NCBI GenBank assembly: GCA_958510825.1 | Contig: OY294048.1 | Span: 34,065,026-34,129,025 of the forward strand | Source of the DNA: Brachypterus glaber | Lineage: Eukaryota; Arthropoda; Insecta; Coleoptera; Kateretidae | Direction: 5' to 3' | Length of the DNA: 64,000 bases | Notes under the pieces: model-generated | Databases searched by the model: none | The model's input: the letters and a program-made list of their open reading frames with translations, nothing else | Told to the model about the DNA's origin: nothing | Program-made: the position numbers and the translations under genes | In this document: positions 24,836-36,259 of the stretch, piece after piece | How the letters are laid out: every line of letters starts with the position of its first letter | Position numbering within the stretch: the first letter of the stretch is position 1

Positions 24836-25560
24836 CTTTAAAGGGGCGCTTTCTTTATCAGCGCCGACCATTAGCGCTCCGTCCTTTACCGCGCCTAGGA
24901 CATTACCGCGCCATGGTTACTGCAGGGTCGTCCTTCACGGCGCCGTCCTCTACCGCGTTGTCCATTACCGCGCCGTCCCTAAACGCGCCATGGCCAATAT
25001 CTCATTTAAATTTTTATGAATACATCAAAATCTGCCGATTTTATATTATTTGTTTGACTTAAAAGATTTCTGTATGGAATTTTTCAAATTATAAAATACG
25101 GCCCAGTTTTAAATTATTATTGTATGATTTTTTCATGTATTTTTTTTGTGTAATTTTGTTCGATTTATACACAAGTGTTTCTTTAATCGAAATATTAATT
25201 AGTACACAATTGAAAGAGTATCAGTTAAGTTATAATGTCGATAGAAATTATCAAAAGCATTAGAAATAATGATTTGGCTATTTGGAAGCAGCATATTTAT
25301 TTTATTGTTAAATTAAAAAATAATTTTTTGTTAAATAAATGTTGTTTCACTTGTTACAAATAAAAATTAAATCGAACACTATAGAAATTACTTTAATAAA
25401 TTAAAACCAAAAGTTAATATAGGCGCGGAAATGTCCTAGGGGCGGTCACGGTCGCCGACCGGTCGGCGCGGTAAAGGACATGCGCGAAAAAGGGTGGGGC
25501 GTTAGTGGGCGGCGCGGTAAAGCAGGCGCGGTTTTGTCCGGCGCCGAAAAACACCCTACC
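24836..25560. mobile_element. Element with CpG-rich subterminal repeats
   Basis: The left 170 bp holds at least six variants of TTTACCGCGCC/ATTACCGCGCC with CGTCC spacers. The right 140 bp holds the reversed motif (GGCGCGGTAAAGGACATGCG and others). About 400 bp of very AT-rich DNA lies between. Clusters of short repeats in mirror orientation near both ends are how several DNA-transposon families mark transposase binding sites. The family is unassigned and the exact ends are unsure. Confidence 0.6.
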
Positions 25561-26105
25561 CAAATACAACCTTCCCCTCACCTCATTCCCCAGGTGCCAG
25601 TTAGAAAAATTTTAACGGTATTATTTTGATTTATTTGGAATTGGATTAGTTTGGGTGATTAGAATGGTTTGTTTATGTGGGTTGAAGTTTTTTTATAGTT
25701 GCACCAACCGCTTGGTTGACATTTTATTTATTATCGTTTGCTTTTTTATTTTTTTTTAAATTAATTTTTAAATATGATTCAAAGCTCAAGCTAAGTAAAT
25801 TCAATCAAATAAAATTTTATTTATATTAAAATTAAAAAAAAATTCATTTAAACTGTAAAATATTGCTCTACGTTCTTTTTCATTACACTAATTCGAGGAT
25901 ATGAACGTGTATGCAATCACAAACAACAAAAACAGCCCAGGTGATAACAAATGGTTTTTGTATCCGTTACCATTCCGCACATGCAGTATATCTCACCCGT
26001 AAGCTAAATCCTCGCACTATGGCTTTAAAGATCAATATAGAAGATAATAACTCAAATAATTAAAAAAATAATTAGATATCTTGCAGCATCATAGCAGAGG
26101 AGTCG
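25561..26105. other. Intergenic, no gene seen
   Basis: AT-rich with no reading frame of note and no inverted ends recognised. Confidence 0.4.
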
Positions 26106-26584
26106 GCTCATCTGTCCGTCTGTCCTTCTGTCTTTCTGTCTGTCCATCTGTCCTTCTGTCCGTATGTCCGCCTGTCCGCCTGTCCGTCTGTTCGTCTGTC
26201 CGTCTGTCCGTCTGTCCGTCTGTCCGTCTGTCCGTCTGTCCGTCTGTCCGTCTGTCCGTCTGTCCGTCTGTCCGTCTGTCCGTCTGTCCGCCTGTCCGTC
26301 TGTCCGTCTGTCCCTCTGTCCGTCTGTCCGTCTGTCCGTCTGTCCGTCTGTCCGTCTGTCCGTCTGTCTGTCTGTCCGCCTGTCCGTCTGTCCGTCTGTC
26401 CGTCTGTCCGTCTGTCCGTCTGTCCGTCTGTCCGTCTGTCCGTCTGTCCGTCTGTCCGTCTGTCCGTCTGTCCGTCTGTCCGTCTGTCCGTCTGTCCGTC
26501 TGTCCGTCTGTCCGTCTGTCCGCCTGTCCGCCTGTCCGTCTGTCCGTCTTTCCGTCTGTCCTTCTATCCGTCTGTCCGTCTGTA
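26106..26584 (+). repeat. (CTGTCCGT)n octamer array, about 480 bp
   Basis: About 60 octamers, mostly CTGTCCGT, with variants CTGTCCGC, CTGTCCTT and CTGTCTGT concentrated towards the ends. Because 8 is not a multiple of 3, each frame cycles through a 24-bp, 8-residue period (SVCPSVRL-type on plus, DRRTDGQT-type on minus). Long open frames on both strands are therefore an arithmetic by-product. Confidence 0.97.
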
Positions 26585-27477
26585 TGCTAGTATTAATAAA
26601 CACATGTTGCGTGGGGATTCAAATCTACCAGCACGGTCTCTATGTTAGTATGACAAGATTTTGTATACAATACACACATTGCAGTATTTAATATCACAAG
26701 TAAAGTATTAAATAACATTGGTGGCGATATAAATAAAAAATATGTATTAACAAATAATATTTAGTATTAAAAATACAAAGAAATTTTTTGAGTATAGTTT
26801 ACATATGATTACTATCGGACTTTTACAACAGGGTGGAGTAGCTGTAACCTAGGCAAATATTTCGTATTAACCCATCAAGGACTGACCCATAAATTAATAG
26901 TAAAATATATAGAATATTTATGAGATACTTCTATTTTAGTCCAATTCAGTTGTTTTTACTAAAGAAAAATTGCAAAAAAAATATACGTTTTCGCTTGTTA
27001 GACGAGGTTAGTGGTAAAATGTAAACAATTTCCTTGCTAGAAAATAAAAACCATTATTTCTGTATATGACAAGCCATAAATAAATAAATTGGGAACTACA
27101 TGCATTTTAAAACACTCCTTACAGAAACCTGTAAATCTGTATGAATATTTAGACGTAACGGTAGTCCCTTAATAGATGCGCCTTCGCCAAAATTGCAAAT
27201 TAATTAATTCTTTAAAATCAAACCAAATCAAGGTTTAAACAGCCATGTTTATTTAATTATCCAATACATACAGATAATAAGACAATTACCAGCTTTATTT
27301 TAAATAGATAAACTCAATAATAACCCCCGCGTGGCTTTTACTTTATTGAGTGGATAATTATTTATTTTACCCACTCAACTGTCACTTGTCAAATTATTTT
27401 CTTGCAAATGTCATTAAAATTTTTAATAAAAATATGAATTCCTAAGCTATTTATTGGATAAAACCTTGTATGGCACT
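26585..27477. other. Intergenic, no gene seen
   Basis: AT-rich with no coding signal. AAACTCAATAA near 27310 and TTATTGAG near 27350 are weakly inverted around a small CCCCCGCG spot. Confidence 0.4.
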
Positions 27478-27572
27478 CATGGGTAAACCGATATTGCCCT
27501 CTCGAAAATTAACCTGCGTGGCTGACGCCTCGCGTTAATTTTCTCATGGGCAATATCTTACTTTACCCACTA
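27478..27572. repeat. 90-bp hairpin
   Basis: ATGGGTAAACCGATATTGCC is answered by GGGCAATATCTTACTTTACC, and GAAAATTAACCTGCG by CGCGTTAATTTTC, round a GC-rich loop. Confidence 0.8.
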
Positions 27573-27689
27573 GTAGCATAAATAACTATTATCACTATAC
27601 ACGCTCAGAGACGGCTCTAAGGAGGTCAAGGGGTAGCCTGCCCCCTCTTAGTTGGCAAAATTTCAATTATTTTAATAGAGTTCCCCTCG

Positions 27690-28260
27690 AAATAATTAAA
27701 ATAATTGGGGGGTGCAGAAGCCAATTAATCAAAAAATGTTGTATGATTGGCTTCTCAAAAAGTTTGCTTAATATGATGGTTAGACGTGTATACCTTGGTT
27801 TCAATATGTAATAAAACTGCGTATTTTAGGTATAAAATGAACATTTTATACCTAAAATACGCAGTTTTATTACATATTAAAGTTTGCTTAGTTTTTTTGT
27901 GGACAGTTTAAGAACCGCTATCTATTGATAATACATTAAAAAGTCCAAACCAAATCAATACATTCATGTATTATCAATAGATAAGGATTTTTAAACTGTC
28001 CACAAAAAAACTAAGCAAACTTTTTCAGAAGCCTATCATGCAACATTTTTTGACTAATTGGCTTCTGAACCCTCCAATCATTTTAATAAATTTCCACTCT
28101 AAATAATTAAAATAATTTAGGGTTCAGAAGCCAATTAGTCAAAAAATGTTGTATGATTGGCTTCTAAAAAAGTTTGCTTAGTTTTTTTGTGGACAGTTTA
28201 AGAACCGCTATTTATTGATAATACATGAATGTATTGGTTTGGTTTGGACTTTTTAATAAT
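27690..28260. mobile_element. Compound foldback with alternating repeated arms
   Basis: The block GCAGAAGCCAATTAATCAAA plus AATGTTGTATGATTGGCTTC plus AAGTTTGCTTAG occurs forward at 27713, reversed at about 28008-28068 and forward again at about 28124-28175. The block TTTTTTTGTGGACAGTTTAA plus GAACCGCTATCTATTGATAA is arranged likewise at 27891, 27961-28010 and 28182. A separate perfect hairpin, TATTTTAGGTATAAAATG, sits at 27800-27890. Confidence 0.8.
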
Positions 28261-28844
28261 AAATAATAATTAATGGTTGGTTATCCTGAATAAAAATTAC
28301 CTTTCGGATATCCGAAATTGGGAATAAATGCACAAAAATTATCTATCCGAAATTAGCCTACTCAAAACAAAAACACAAACAATTATAATGATTATTTATA
28401 AAATTAACAAGAATGCTAATGCAACTGAGCACAAAACTGTCGTTTGCAATTTAAACGATTTGTGCTACCATTTAACCGGAAGAAGCCTACCGTTATCATA
28501 TTAGAGGCCTGATTTAGTTTGACTTTTGGCTTCACATAAAAGTAAGTTTCTGTTTACCCCTGCAGATTGTATCTTAAATACACTACTATCCGAAATTGCA
28601 AAACTATCTGAAATTATGCTTCCTTTCCTTACTAATACAATTTTTATTGCAGAATTGAGCAGTGAGACAAATATTAATTTTTTCACAATGATGCGTTTAT
28701 TTTTAGGTCAAAGTCTTTCTAAAACACGTTACTATACAGTATAGTACAGTTAACTTAATATTACTTTATGTAGAACTATATCAATATAATATTGACAAAT
28801 TTTGTCAACCTACACAAGAATGTTACCCTGTAGATTGAAGAAGA

Positions 28845-28920
28845 TAAATTTAGTTGTGGTAACATACATTGTATATTATTATTATTGTATATTGTATATT
28901 ACCACAACAACTAAATTTTA
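28845..28920. repeat. Hairpin of about 75 bp
   Basis: TAAATTTAGTTGTGGTAA pairs with TTACCACAACAACTAAATTT round a (TAT)n-rich loop. Confidence 0.75.
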
Positions 28921-28974
28921 TATTACCCCAAACCTGTTAAACCGCCTCTTTTTTTATGATAGCTATATAAGTCG

Positions 28975-29115
28975 TGTAAAGATGCAAGTCGCTTGCAAAA
29001 TAACTTTACACTACAATATTTCGCTTTGACCCAGAGACTTTTTAAGTCTCTATGTCAAATCCTTCTTGAAATATCGTAGTGCAAAGTTGTTTTGCAAGCG
29101 ACTTGAATCTTTACA
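28975..29115. mobile_element. 140-bp palindromic MITE
   Basis: GTAAAGATGCAAGTCGCTTG and CACTACAATATTTCGCTTTG in the left arm are mirrored in the right by GAAATATCGTAGTGCAAAGT and GCAAGCGACTTGAATCTTTA. Confidence 0.85.
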
Positions 29116-29233
29116 TGAACTATACAAGTCACACGCTTGTTCTCAGCATGGATTAAAAAAATATATTTATGCCACTTCCGACGAAACCAGAAGTAAAACA
29201 AAACAATAGTTCCGCTATTCTATAGCCAATGTA

Positions 29234-30277
29234 AAATGCTTGTCGGTCAGAGTTTATTTTTTGTTAAAACTGGATTTTTTATTTTTTGTGTTTTATAATA
29301 GTTCACAGGAATCTGAACTGGATAAAATATAGTTGTTTATTGAACCCTGCTAATAAGCCGAAAAATTTTAAATAACTTATGCTATACCCCTAAAATTAAG
29401 ATTAATCTTATTCGATAAAAATTAAACTTTGGTGATTTATACAGGGTTATTCAGAAATAAGTTCGAGAAATTTAAGAGGCAATTCTACGTTAAAAAATAT
29501 GAAAATAGGTTCCTATAAAGATTGGTCCGGAAATGAGCCTTAAGGGAGCTGCGGCCCTTCGAAGATGGACATATTGAATCTGGAATAAAAAAAAACACCA
29601 ATAAAATTTTAATGCTGCAGGACGATTCTTCATTTAATACTAAGTAAAAAAGTATTCTTTACCAAAACACCTAAATTTAATAGAATATAACTTAGCGCCT
29701 TTTAAAAAGTATCACTTTTAGTAGCACAAAATGTTATTTCCTCTTAATTGCGTTTTTTTTTTTTTTGAAAACGGTGTTACACTATATGACATTTTTTATG
29801 TATTTTTATTAAAGGAATCTATATTTATTACAAAAATTCAAAAAAAAATAAACATAAAAAAGTTTGGGGCAAAAATGTGTTAAGCCTCACATATTTTGTC
29901 CGTCTAGGCACGCCTCTGGATAAAAGGGTTATTAATTAAAAATCTTATTTTTATTACAAATTTAAAGAGCCGTAGCTCCCTTAGGACCAACGTTTATAGA
30001 AACCTTTTTTCATATTTTTTAACGTAGAATCACTTCTTAAATTTCTAGATTATTTCTGAATAACCCTGTATAAATCACTAAAGTTTAATTTTCATCGAAT
30101 GAGATTAATCTTAATTTTAGGGGTATAGCATAAGTTATTTAAAATTTGTCGGCTTATTTAAAGGGTTCAATAAACAAATTTGACTATATTTTATCTAGTT
30201 CAGATTGTGAACTATTGTAAAACACAAAAATAAAAAATCCAGTATTAACAAAAAAAAACTCTGACCGACAAGCATTT
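29234..30277. mobile_element. Outer foldback element upstream of the KCTD gene
   Basis: The left arm begins AAATGCTTGTCGGTCAGAGT and the right arm ends with its complement at 30277. The arms run about 200 bp, including TAACTTATGCTATACCCCTA and AAACTTTGGTGATTTA. A 631-bp TACAGGG element occupies the centre. The right end is 249 bp before the KCTD start codon. Confidence 0.85.
29440..30070. mobile_element. TACAGGG-family element nested in the foldback
   Basis: It starts TACAGGGTTATTCAGAAATA and ends with ATTTCTGAATAACCCTGTA. Inside are GGTTCCTATAAAGATTGGTC, GTTTGGGGCAAAAATGTGTT and GCCGTAGCTCCCTTAGGACC, shared with 33702-34481. The TA at each outer edge fits a Tc1/mariner-type insertion. Confidence 0.85.
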
Positions 30278-30399
30278 GTGCAGTGAGTTCTTTTTAAAAT
30301 TAGTTTTCGGCAAGTTTCTTGGTTTCTATATAACCAGAATCAGATAATTTAAAGGCAACGATCTGGCAAAATGTAAAGTCATCCTAGACCATAGTGCCT

Positions 30400-30525
30400 G
30401 GGTGCACTTCACCCTTCACCCTCCGTGTAATAAAGACTGAACGGGATAGAGAGGGACCCAGAGCGCCGCGCGTTTTACACTGCGAGTCTGAAATCCAGTG
30501 AGGGCCACGCAGGCTTGCAGTAAGG
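30400..30525 (+). promoter_or_regulatory. Probable 5' leader/proximal promoter of the KCTD gene
   Basis: This short stretch is much richer in G and C than its surroundings and contains CpGs (GAGCGCCGCGCG at 30460-30471). It sits directly before the start codon and after the foldback ends. I see no TATA box. The string GCAGGCTTGCAG just before the start could also be a 3' splice site, in which case an untranslated exon lies further upstream. Confidence 0.35.
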
Positions 30526-31227
30526 ATGGCGAACTGTTCGGAGTTCCCAAACGTCGTTGAACTCAATGTCGGTGGCGTATTTTACACTACTTCCCATAAA
30601 ACATTAACGAGCCAACCCGATTCTCTACTTCACGCCATCTTTACTGGCCGTGAATCCGTGACAAAAGATGCCAAAGGTCGTTATTTTCTGGACCGCGACG
30701 GTGTTTTGTTTCGATATGTGTTAGATTTTTTACGAGACGGCAACGTGTTACTTCCAGACTGCTTCCGAGAAAAAGAACGACTACGAAAAGAAGCCGAAAA
30801 GTTACAACTTCACGGTCTTACTGAAGCTATATTAAGTGAAAGCCAGATAAAGCAGCCTGGTGCGATTACCGTAGGATACCGTGGCAGCTTTCAGTTTGGT
30901 AAAGATGGCTTGGCAGATGTGAAATTCAGGAAATTATCCAGAATCTTGGTTTCTGGAAGAGTAGCGCTTTGTCGTGAAGTATTCGGCGAAACGCTAAATG
31001 AAAGCAGGGACCCTGACCATGGTCAATCTGAACGATACACTTCCCGATTCTTCCTAAAGCATTCTTTTCTGGAGCAAGCTTTTGATATGCTACTGGAACA
31101 AGGGTTTAAATTGGAGGGCAGTTGTGGGTCTGGAACAGCAGGGAGTGCAGCAGAATTGAAGCCTGGAGTTGATGTAGAAGAAAACCGCTGGAATCACTAT
31201 AATGAGTTTGTGTTTGTGAGAGAGTAA
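30526..31227 (+). CDS. KCTD8/12/16-type BTB (T1) domain protein, single exon
   Basis: An intact 233-codon gene. Residues 7-100 form the potassium-channel T1-type BTB domain: FPNVVELNVGGVFYTT, then the YFLDRDGVLFRYVLDFLRDG signature. Residues about 113-232 form the H1 domain seen in vertebrate KCTD8, 12 and 16: VGYRGSFQFGKDG, RILVSGRVALCREVFGETLN, RYTSRFFLKHSFLEQAFDML, ending NHYNEFVFVRE. In vertebrates these proteins bind the GABA-B receptor tail and G-beta-gamma and speed desensitisation; in insects the role is inferred from the family. The start has a purine at -3 and the BTB begins within ten residues. No frameshift or missing core residue is seen. It is unspliced, GC-richer than its flanks, and boxed in by foldback DNA on both sides. 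The insect Ktl name is my best match, not proven. Confidence 0.95.
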   Translation: MANCSEFPNVVELNVGGVFYTTSHKTLTSQPDSLLHAIFTGRESVTKDAKGRYFLDRDGVLFRYVLDFLRDGNVLLPDCFREKERLRKEAEKLQLHGLTEAILSESQIKQPGAITVGYRGSFQFGKDGLADVKFRKLSRILVSGRVALCREVFGETLNESRDPDHGQSERYTSRFFLKHSFLEQAFDMLLEQGFKLEGSCGSGTAGSAAELKPGVDVEENRWNHYNEFVFVRE

Positions 31228-34200
31228 CTGAATATTAACGACCAAAAAACTAGTGATGCAACCAAAGCAAGGATTATAATAATTCTGAAGAACTCTTGAG
31301 TAAATGTTCATCAACATGATAAATTTTTAAAATCATCTTTTTAAATATAAACTTTTTTAAGTAAAACTGACTTGAAATCTAGAAATTAATTCAAAATTGA
31401 GTATAAAATAATTAAGTTCTACAAAAGCACAGTCAAAGCGTCAACCTTGTTGTTCTAATACGACGCGTCGTATCAGAACAACAAGGATCTATCTGACATT
31501 GTGAAATTGCAGTAACTATCAGAATACTTTGTATGATAAGTTTTAAATGCTCTATCTTAAAGAGATAAAACTTTTTATAGATATGGAATGAATTATTTTC
31601 GTAAGTACAAAATTTTAAACTTATAAGTTAAAGCGTTTAAAATTTAGCGTACAAAATATACTATATAAATATATTGTAACCTCATAATGTTGGAGAGAAC
31701 CTTGTTGTTCTAATACGACGAAAGGTTATTCTCTTACTAAATATTGAGTTTTTTTCTTAAATAATAATAAGATAAATTTGTAAAATCATTTAATTTCTCA
31801 AATTTAAAATATTAAAACTTAAGATATTTTCAAGTAAAAATATCATGACATTTAAAGGCGAATGTAAAATTAATTGAATTCCACTAAAAATACAGAATAC
31901 AATTATTGTTACACTAACTTTGTACTACTACTCTGTAGTTAGTAAAGGCTTCTCAGACTTTTAAAAATTTAAATTTAGACGCTGACTACTCATAGAGTCG
32001 TATGAGAACAACAATGTTTCAACTGTATAAATTATAGATTTGAGTTATGAACAATCAAAACTTTAAAATCATAAAACTTACCGTAAATTTCATAATTGAG
32101 TGGTGTATTATGCTGGGATGGGCTTATATTAGGATAAATTAGTATCTATAATACCCATTTTGTTGATATTTTAAATATTAGCTAAAATAAATAATCAGGG
32201 AACTTTGATAACCCAAAAATCTATGCAAAGTAGTAGTACAACAGTGTTCTAACTGAGTTAGAACCGTTTTGCATTAAATTCACATGTTTTTGGCTGTTTG
32301 TTTTAATAATTTGTACATACATGTAATATTTTGCATAAATTATTATTAATCATTATTAAAATTGATAATTAATATTTGTTTCGCACAAGTATTCCTCATC
32401 AACCTCAATAATTTTGGTAAAAATCACAGGCCAAACTTTTTAGTCATTAGTGACATCGATGTGACTTAAGTTATTTTTCATTAACGGAGTACCCGATTTT
32501 TAAGTAAGAAATTCGAATTAAACGTTATTAGTTAGAACTTCATTGCACTAAAAAAAAACTCAAAAAATGCAGATAGAACATGGTTGTATTGTAAATAAAA
32601 TGGTCTATGTGCATAATATTTTTATTTTTTAAGTACAGGCAAAAAGGTAGTAAAAAGCTCTATTCAAAAGTGCAAAAAAGTGAAAACCTGAAAAAATGTT
32701 AGTTGAAACCTTGTTGTTCTGATACGACGATAGTTAAAATATAAATGATTTAGACGTCGCAACGGTAGTCCTCCTCGTTGGTTTGTTCTCCACAAAAACT
32801 AAAAATTTTAATGTGGACTTTTAAAGTTGTTGTATGTTTTATTTTATTTATTCAATAATACAAATAAAGCAATAACAATAATGTAAATATTGTCTAATAT
32901 TATCAGAATCTAACTGCAGATGCTCCTAAATCTGAAAAACTGGGAATAGAACAATCCAATACTGGATCGACGATTTTTAAAAGGACGTCTTTTTATGACC
33001 GAAGTATTATTAAACTATAAATAATTGAATTGTATAAAAAAAATCAGTCAAAAATACCTCTCGAGTTATTTTTTTAGAAAAATTATATTTTTCCAGTTTG
33101 TAAATTCATTCATGGTTCTGAACGTCTGAACTTCTTATAGTGAAGTGGTTTATTATAAAATAATTAAAAAAGGCTTATAATCGACTTCACGTTAATTTTA
33201 TTATTGAAAACAATTAGTGTGACCGCGGTTTCGCTATAATATATATAGCATCTACGGACTTAAATACATATAATGGGACATCTTTAACATTCTGATCATA
33301 AATAACACAATTAAAAATATGCATTTTCAATGGCATGAATTAGGTATCGGTAAACATAACCTAATTCATGCCACTGAAAATACATATTTTTAATCTGTAA
33401 CCTAATTTATTAATTGTGTAATGTCCTTAGTGTTATTTATGACCAGAATGTTAAAGATGTCCCATTATATGTATTTAAGTCCGTAGATGCTATATATATT
33501 ATAGCGAAACCGCGGTCACACTAATTGTTTTCAATAATAAAATTAACGTGAAGTCGATTATAAGCCTTTTTTAATTATTTTATAATTATATTTTTTTTAA
33601 TATAATTACTTTAGAGATTACTTTGTAAAGTCATTAAGTCCCTAAAATTTAACATTTAAATTGAGATCATTTTTAATAGCATAACTGGTAGAGGCGAAAT
33701 ATACAGGGTGATCAGTAAATGCCATGTCAAAATTTAAGAGGTGATTCCAAAAATATGAAAAAAAGTTTCTATAAAGGTTGGTCCTGAAATGAGCCCTAAG
33801 GGAGCTATGGCCCATCGAAGATGACATATCGAATGGGGAACAAACAAAATCATCAATAAAATTTTAATGCTGCAGGGTGATTTTTCATTTAAAACTGAGC
33901 AAAAAAGTTATTCTTTACCAAAACACCTAAATTTAATATTATCCATATAAATAATCATTGAGGCGAAATGGCTCAAATTAATAATACTGTAAATATATAT
34001 GCGCCTCAAATAAATTATAGATTCTATTAAAGGAGTATGTTACTTTTCCTTCATTGCATTTTTTTTAAACGATTGCTACTACAATGTTACACTATATGAT
34101 ATTTTTTATGTATTTTTACTCAAGCAATCCATATTTTTTACAAAAAATCCAAAAAAAGTACACATAAAAAAGTTTGGGGCAAAAATGTGTTAAGCCTAAG

Positions 34201-36228
34201 ACATTTTTCCGTCTAGGGACGCCTCTGGATAAATTCAAAAATGTAATTTAACATAAACTTATTGCCCCTACTAATACTATATATTATACATGCAAAAGCT
34301 CGTCACTCTAGCTTAAAGAGTACCAGAGTTATGAATTAAAAACCTTATTTTTATTACAATTTTAAAGCGTATCTCTCTTAGGGCTCATTTTCAAACCAAC
34401 CTTTATAGGAACTTTTTTTGATATTTTTTAATGCAGAATTACGTTCTTAATTTTAGCATGCCAGTTATTGATCACCCTGTATATTATTTGATTTTACTTA
34501 AGTTTTGTCAAAAAAGAAAATCAGCATGATACTAAAGAAAAAAAAGTTCTTATTTTTAAAAAACTGAGATAGAAAAAGGAAATATACATATATCATTTAG
34601 ATTAAAAATGATAACATTTTAAGATGAGTAAATACATAATACAATTAGTTTAAGTTAAAGAAAAATATTTTTTTTTATTCTCAAGAATGAGGTTTATACT
34701 TTAATTTTTTATCTCGCCTATCATTATATAAATAATGTCTTTAAATTTCCTAGCATCTGGACCACGACTACTAGATTTGACCTTTATCACTAGACAAATT
34801 TTCTGATCCTTAAGTTTAATAACTAAATTGACCATTAAGGGGTCTTTCTACCTTCAAATTTTAAAAATATTTTGTTTTTAAACATTTTTTTTTATATAGA
34901 AAGATAAAAGATATCATTGTGAAATTTTGTAGGTATGTTTATTCATATTTAAAGAATACAAAAAAAAATAGATTTTTAAAGTGCCATAATTTTTTTTTTG
35001 AAAAAAAACATAAAAAAACCCGTGGTCGCCATGAATCGACTGAAAAAAAAAGGGTTATTATTTAGTAGGTATTGAAGTCGCTATAGCCCTATCTAGAAGA
35101 ATTTTAAATAATTTTTAAGAGAAATATCTGCCATTTTGTTATTTTTGGGCCAAAATTTTTTCTTTTAGATAGGGCTATAGCGACTTCAATACTAAATAAT
35201 ATCGCGTTTTTTCTTTTAGTTGATCCAAACAGACGGAATCATGACGACTACCGTTTTTTGATGTTTTTTTTTCAAAAAAAAAATAATGGCAAAAAATGTA
35301 AAAAAATTATATTCTTTAAATATAAATAAACATACCTACAAAATTTCACAATAATATTTTTTTCTTCTATATATATTTTTTTTTTTAATTTAAAGTATTT
35401 TTAAGATTTGAAGGTAGAAAGACCCCTTAAATAGATGTCTTTTTTCATATCATATAATATGATTCATATTGTGATTACCAAATTGAGAAAATTACAATCA
35501 ATTATTAATATCAGATTCTGTATAATAATGTATTATTTTTGTTTATAGTAATATAGTACGTAATTAAAAACATTACCAAATATCTTACATGTTGATTTAA
35601 CTTTATAGTTTAGTAGAATGTTGACCAACGAACTAATAACTCTTCTCTCTAGAATAGGCATTTCATTTGTAAAAAATGACAAAAACGTAGTCAACATATA
35701 CATTTGTCTGTCTTACTCGCACAGCTTTGTTCTAACAGAGACACCAATGCCAGTTACTGCTAACTGTTATTGTTCAGGCCTGAATATACCTACTATTTGT
35801 TTACAAACAAACCGTGATGTTGGCGATACTTTATATTAACGGTATGCGTATTCTAGAGAGAAGAGTTGTTAGTTCGTTGCTGTTGACTTAAGAAAAAAGT
35901 GAACACGACATAGCCTGGGTATGTATTCTCGGAATCGAGAGAACGCATTCCCGGGAGAAAGGTGTTGTGGGTTGTATATTAGTTCTCTCGAAACGCAAAA
36001 CTACTTATTCTTGAACTTCACTTGTGACGAAAATCGAGGAACTTTACTTCTACTACTCGGGAGCGTGAGAAGCGAGCGTTCACGGAAATTTTGACATATA
36101 GGTTAGTCGTGAGCATTCGAACATAACCTTATTTTCGCTTTGGTTTTGTGTTGTTAATTTGAATACCGTTTTATTTTATAATTGTTAATAAAAGAAGCTT
36201 TTTTGTATTTAGAAATTATTATACATTT

Positions 36229-36259
<31 letters not shown>
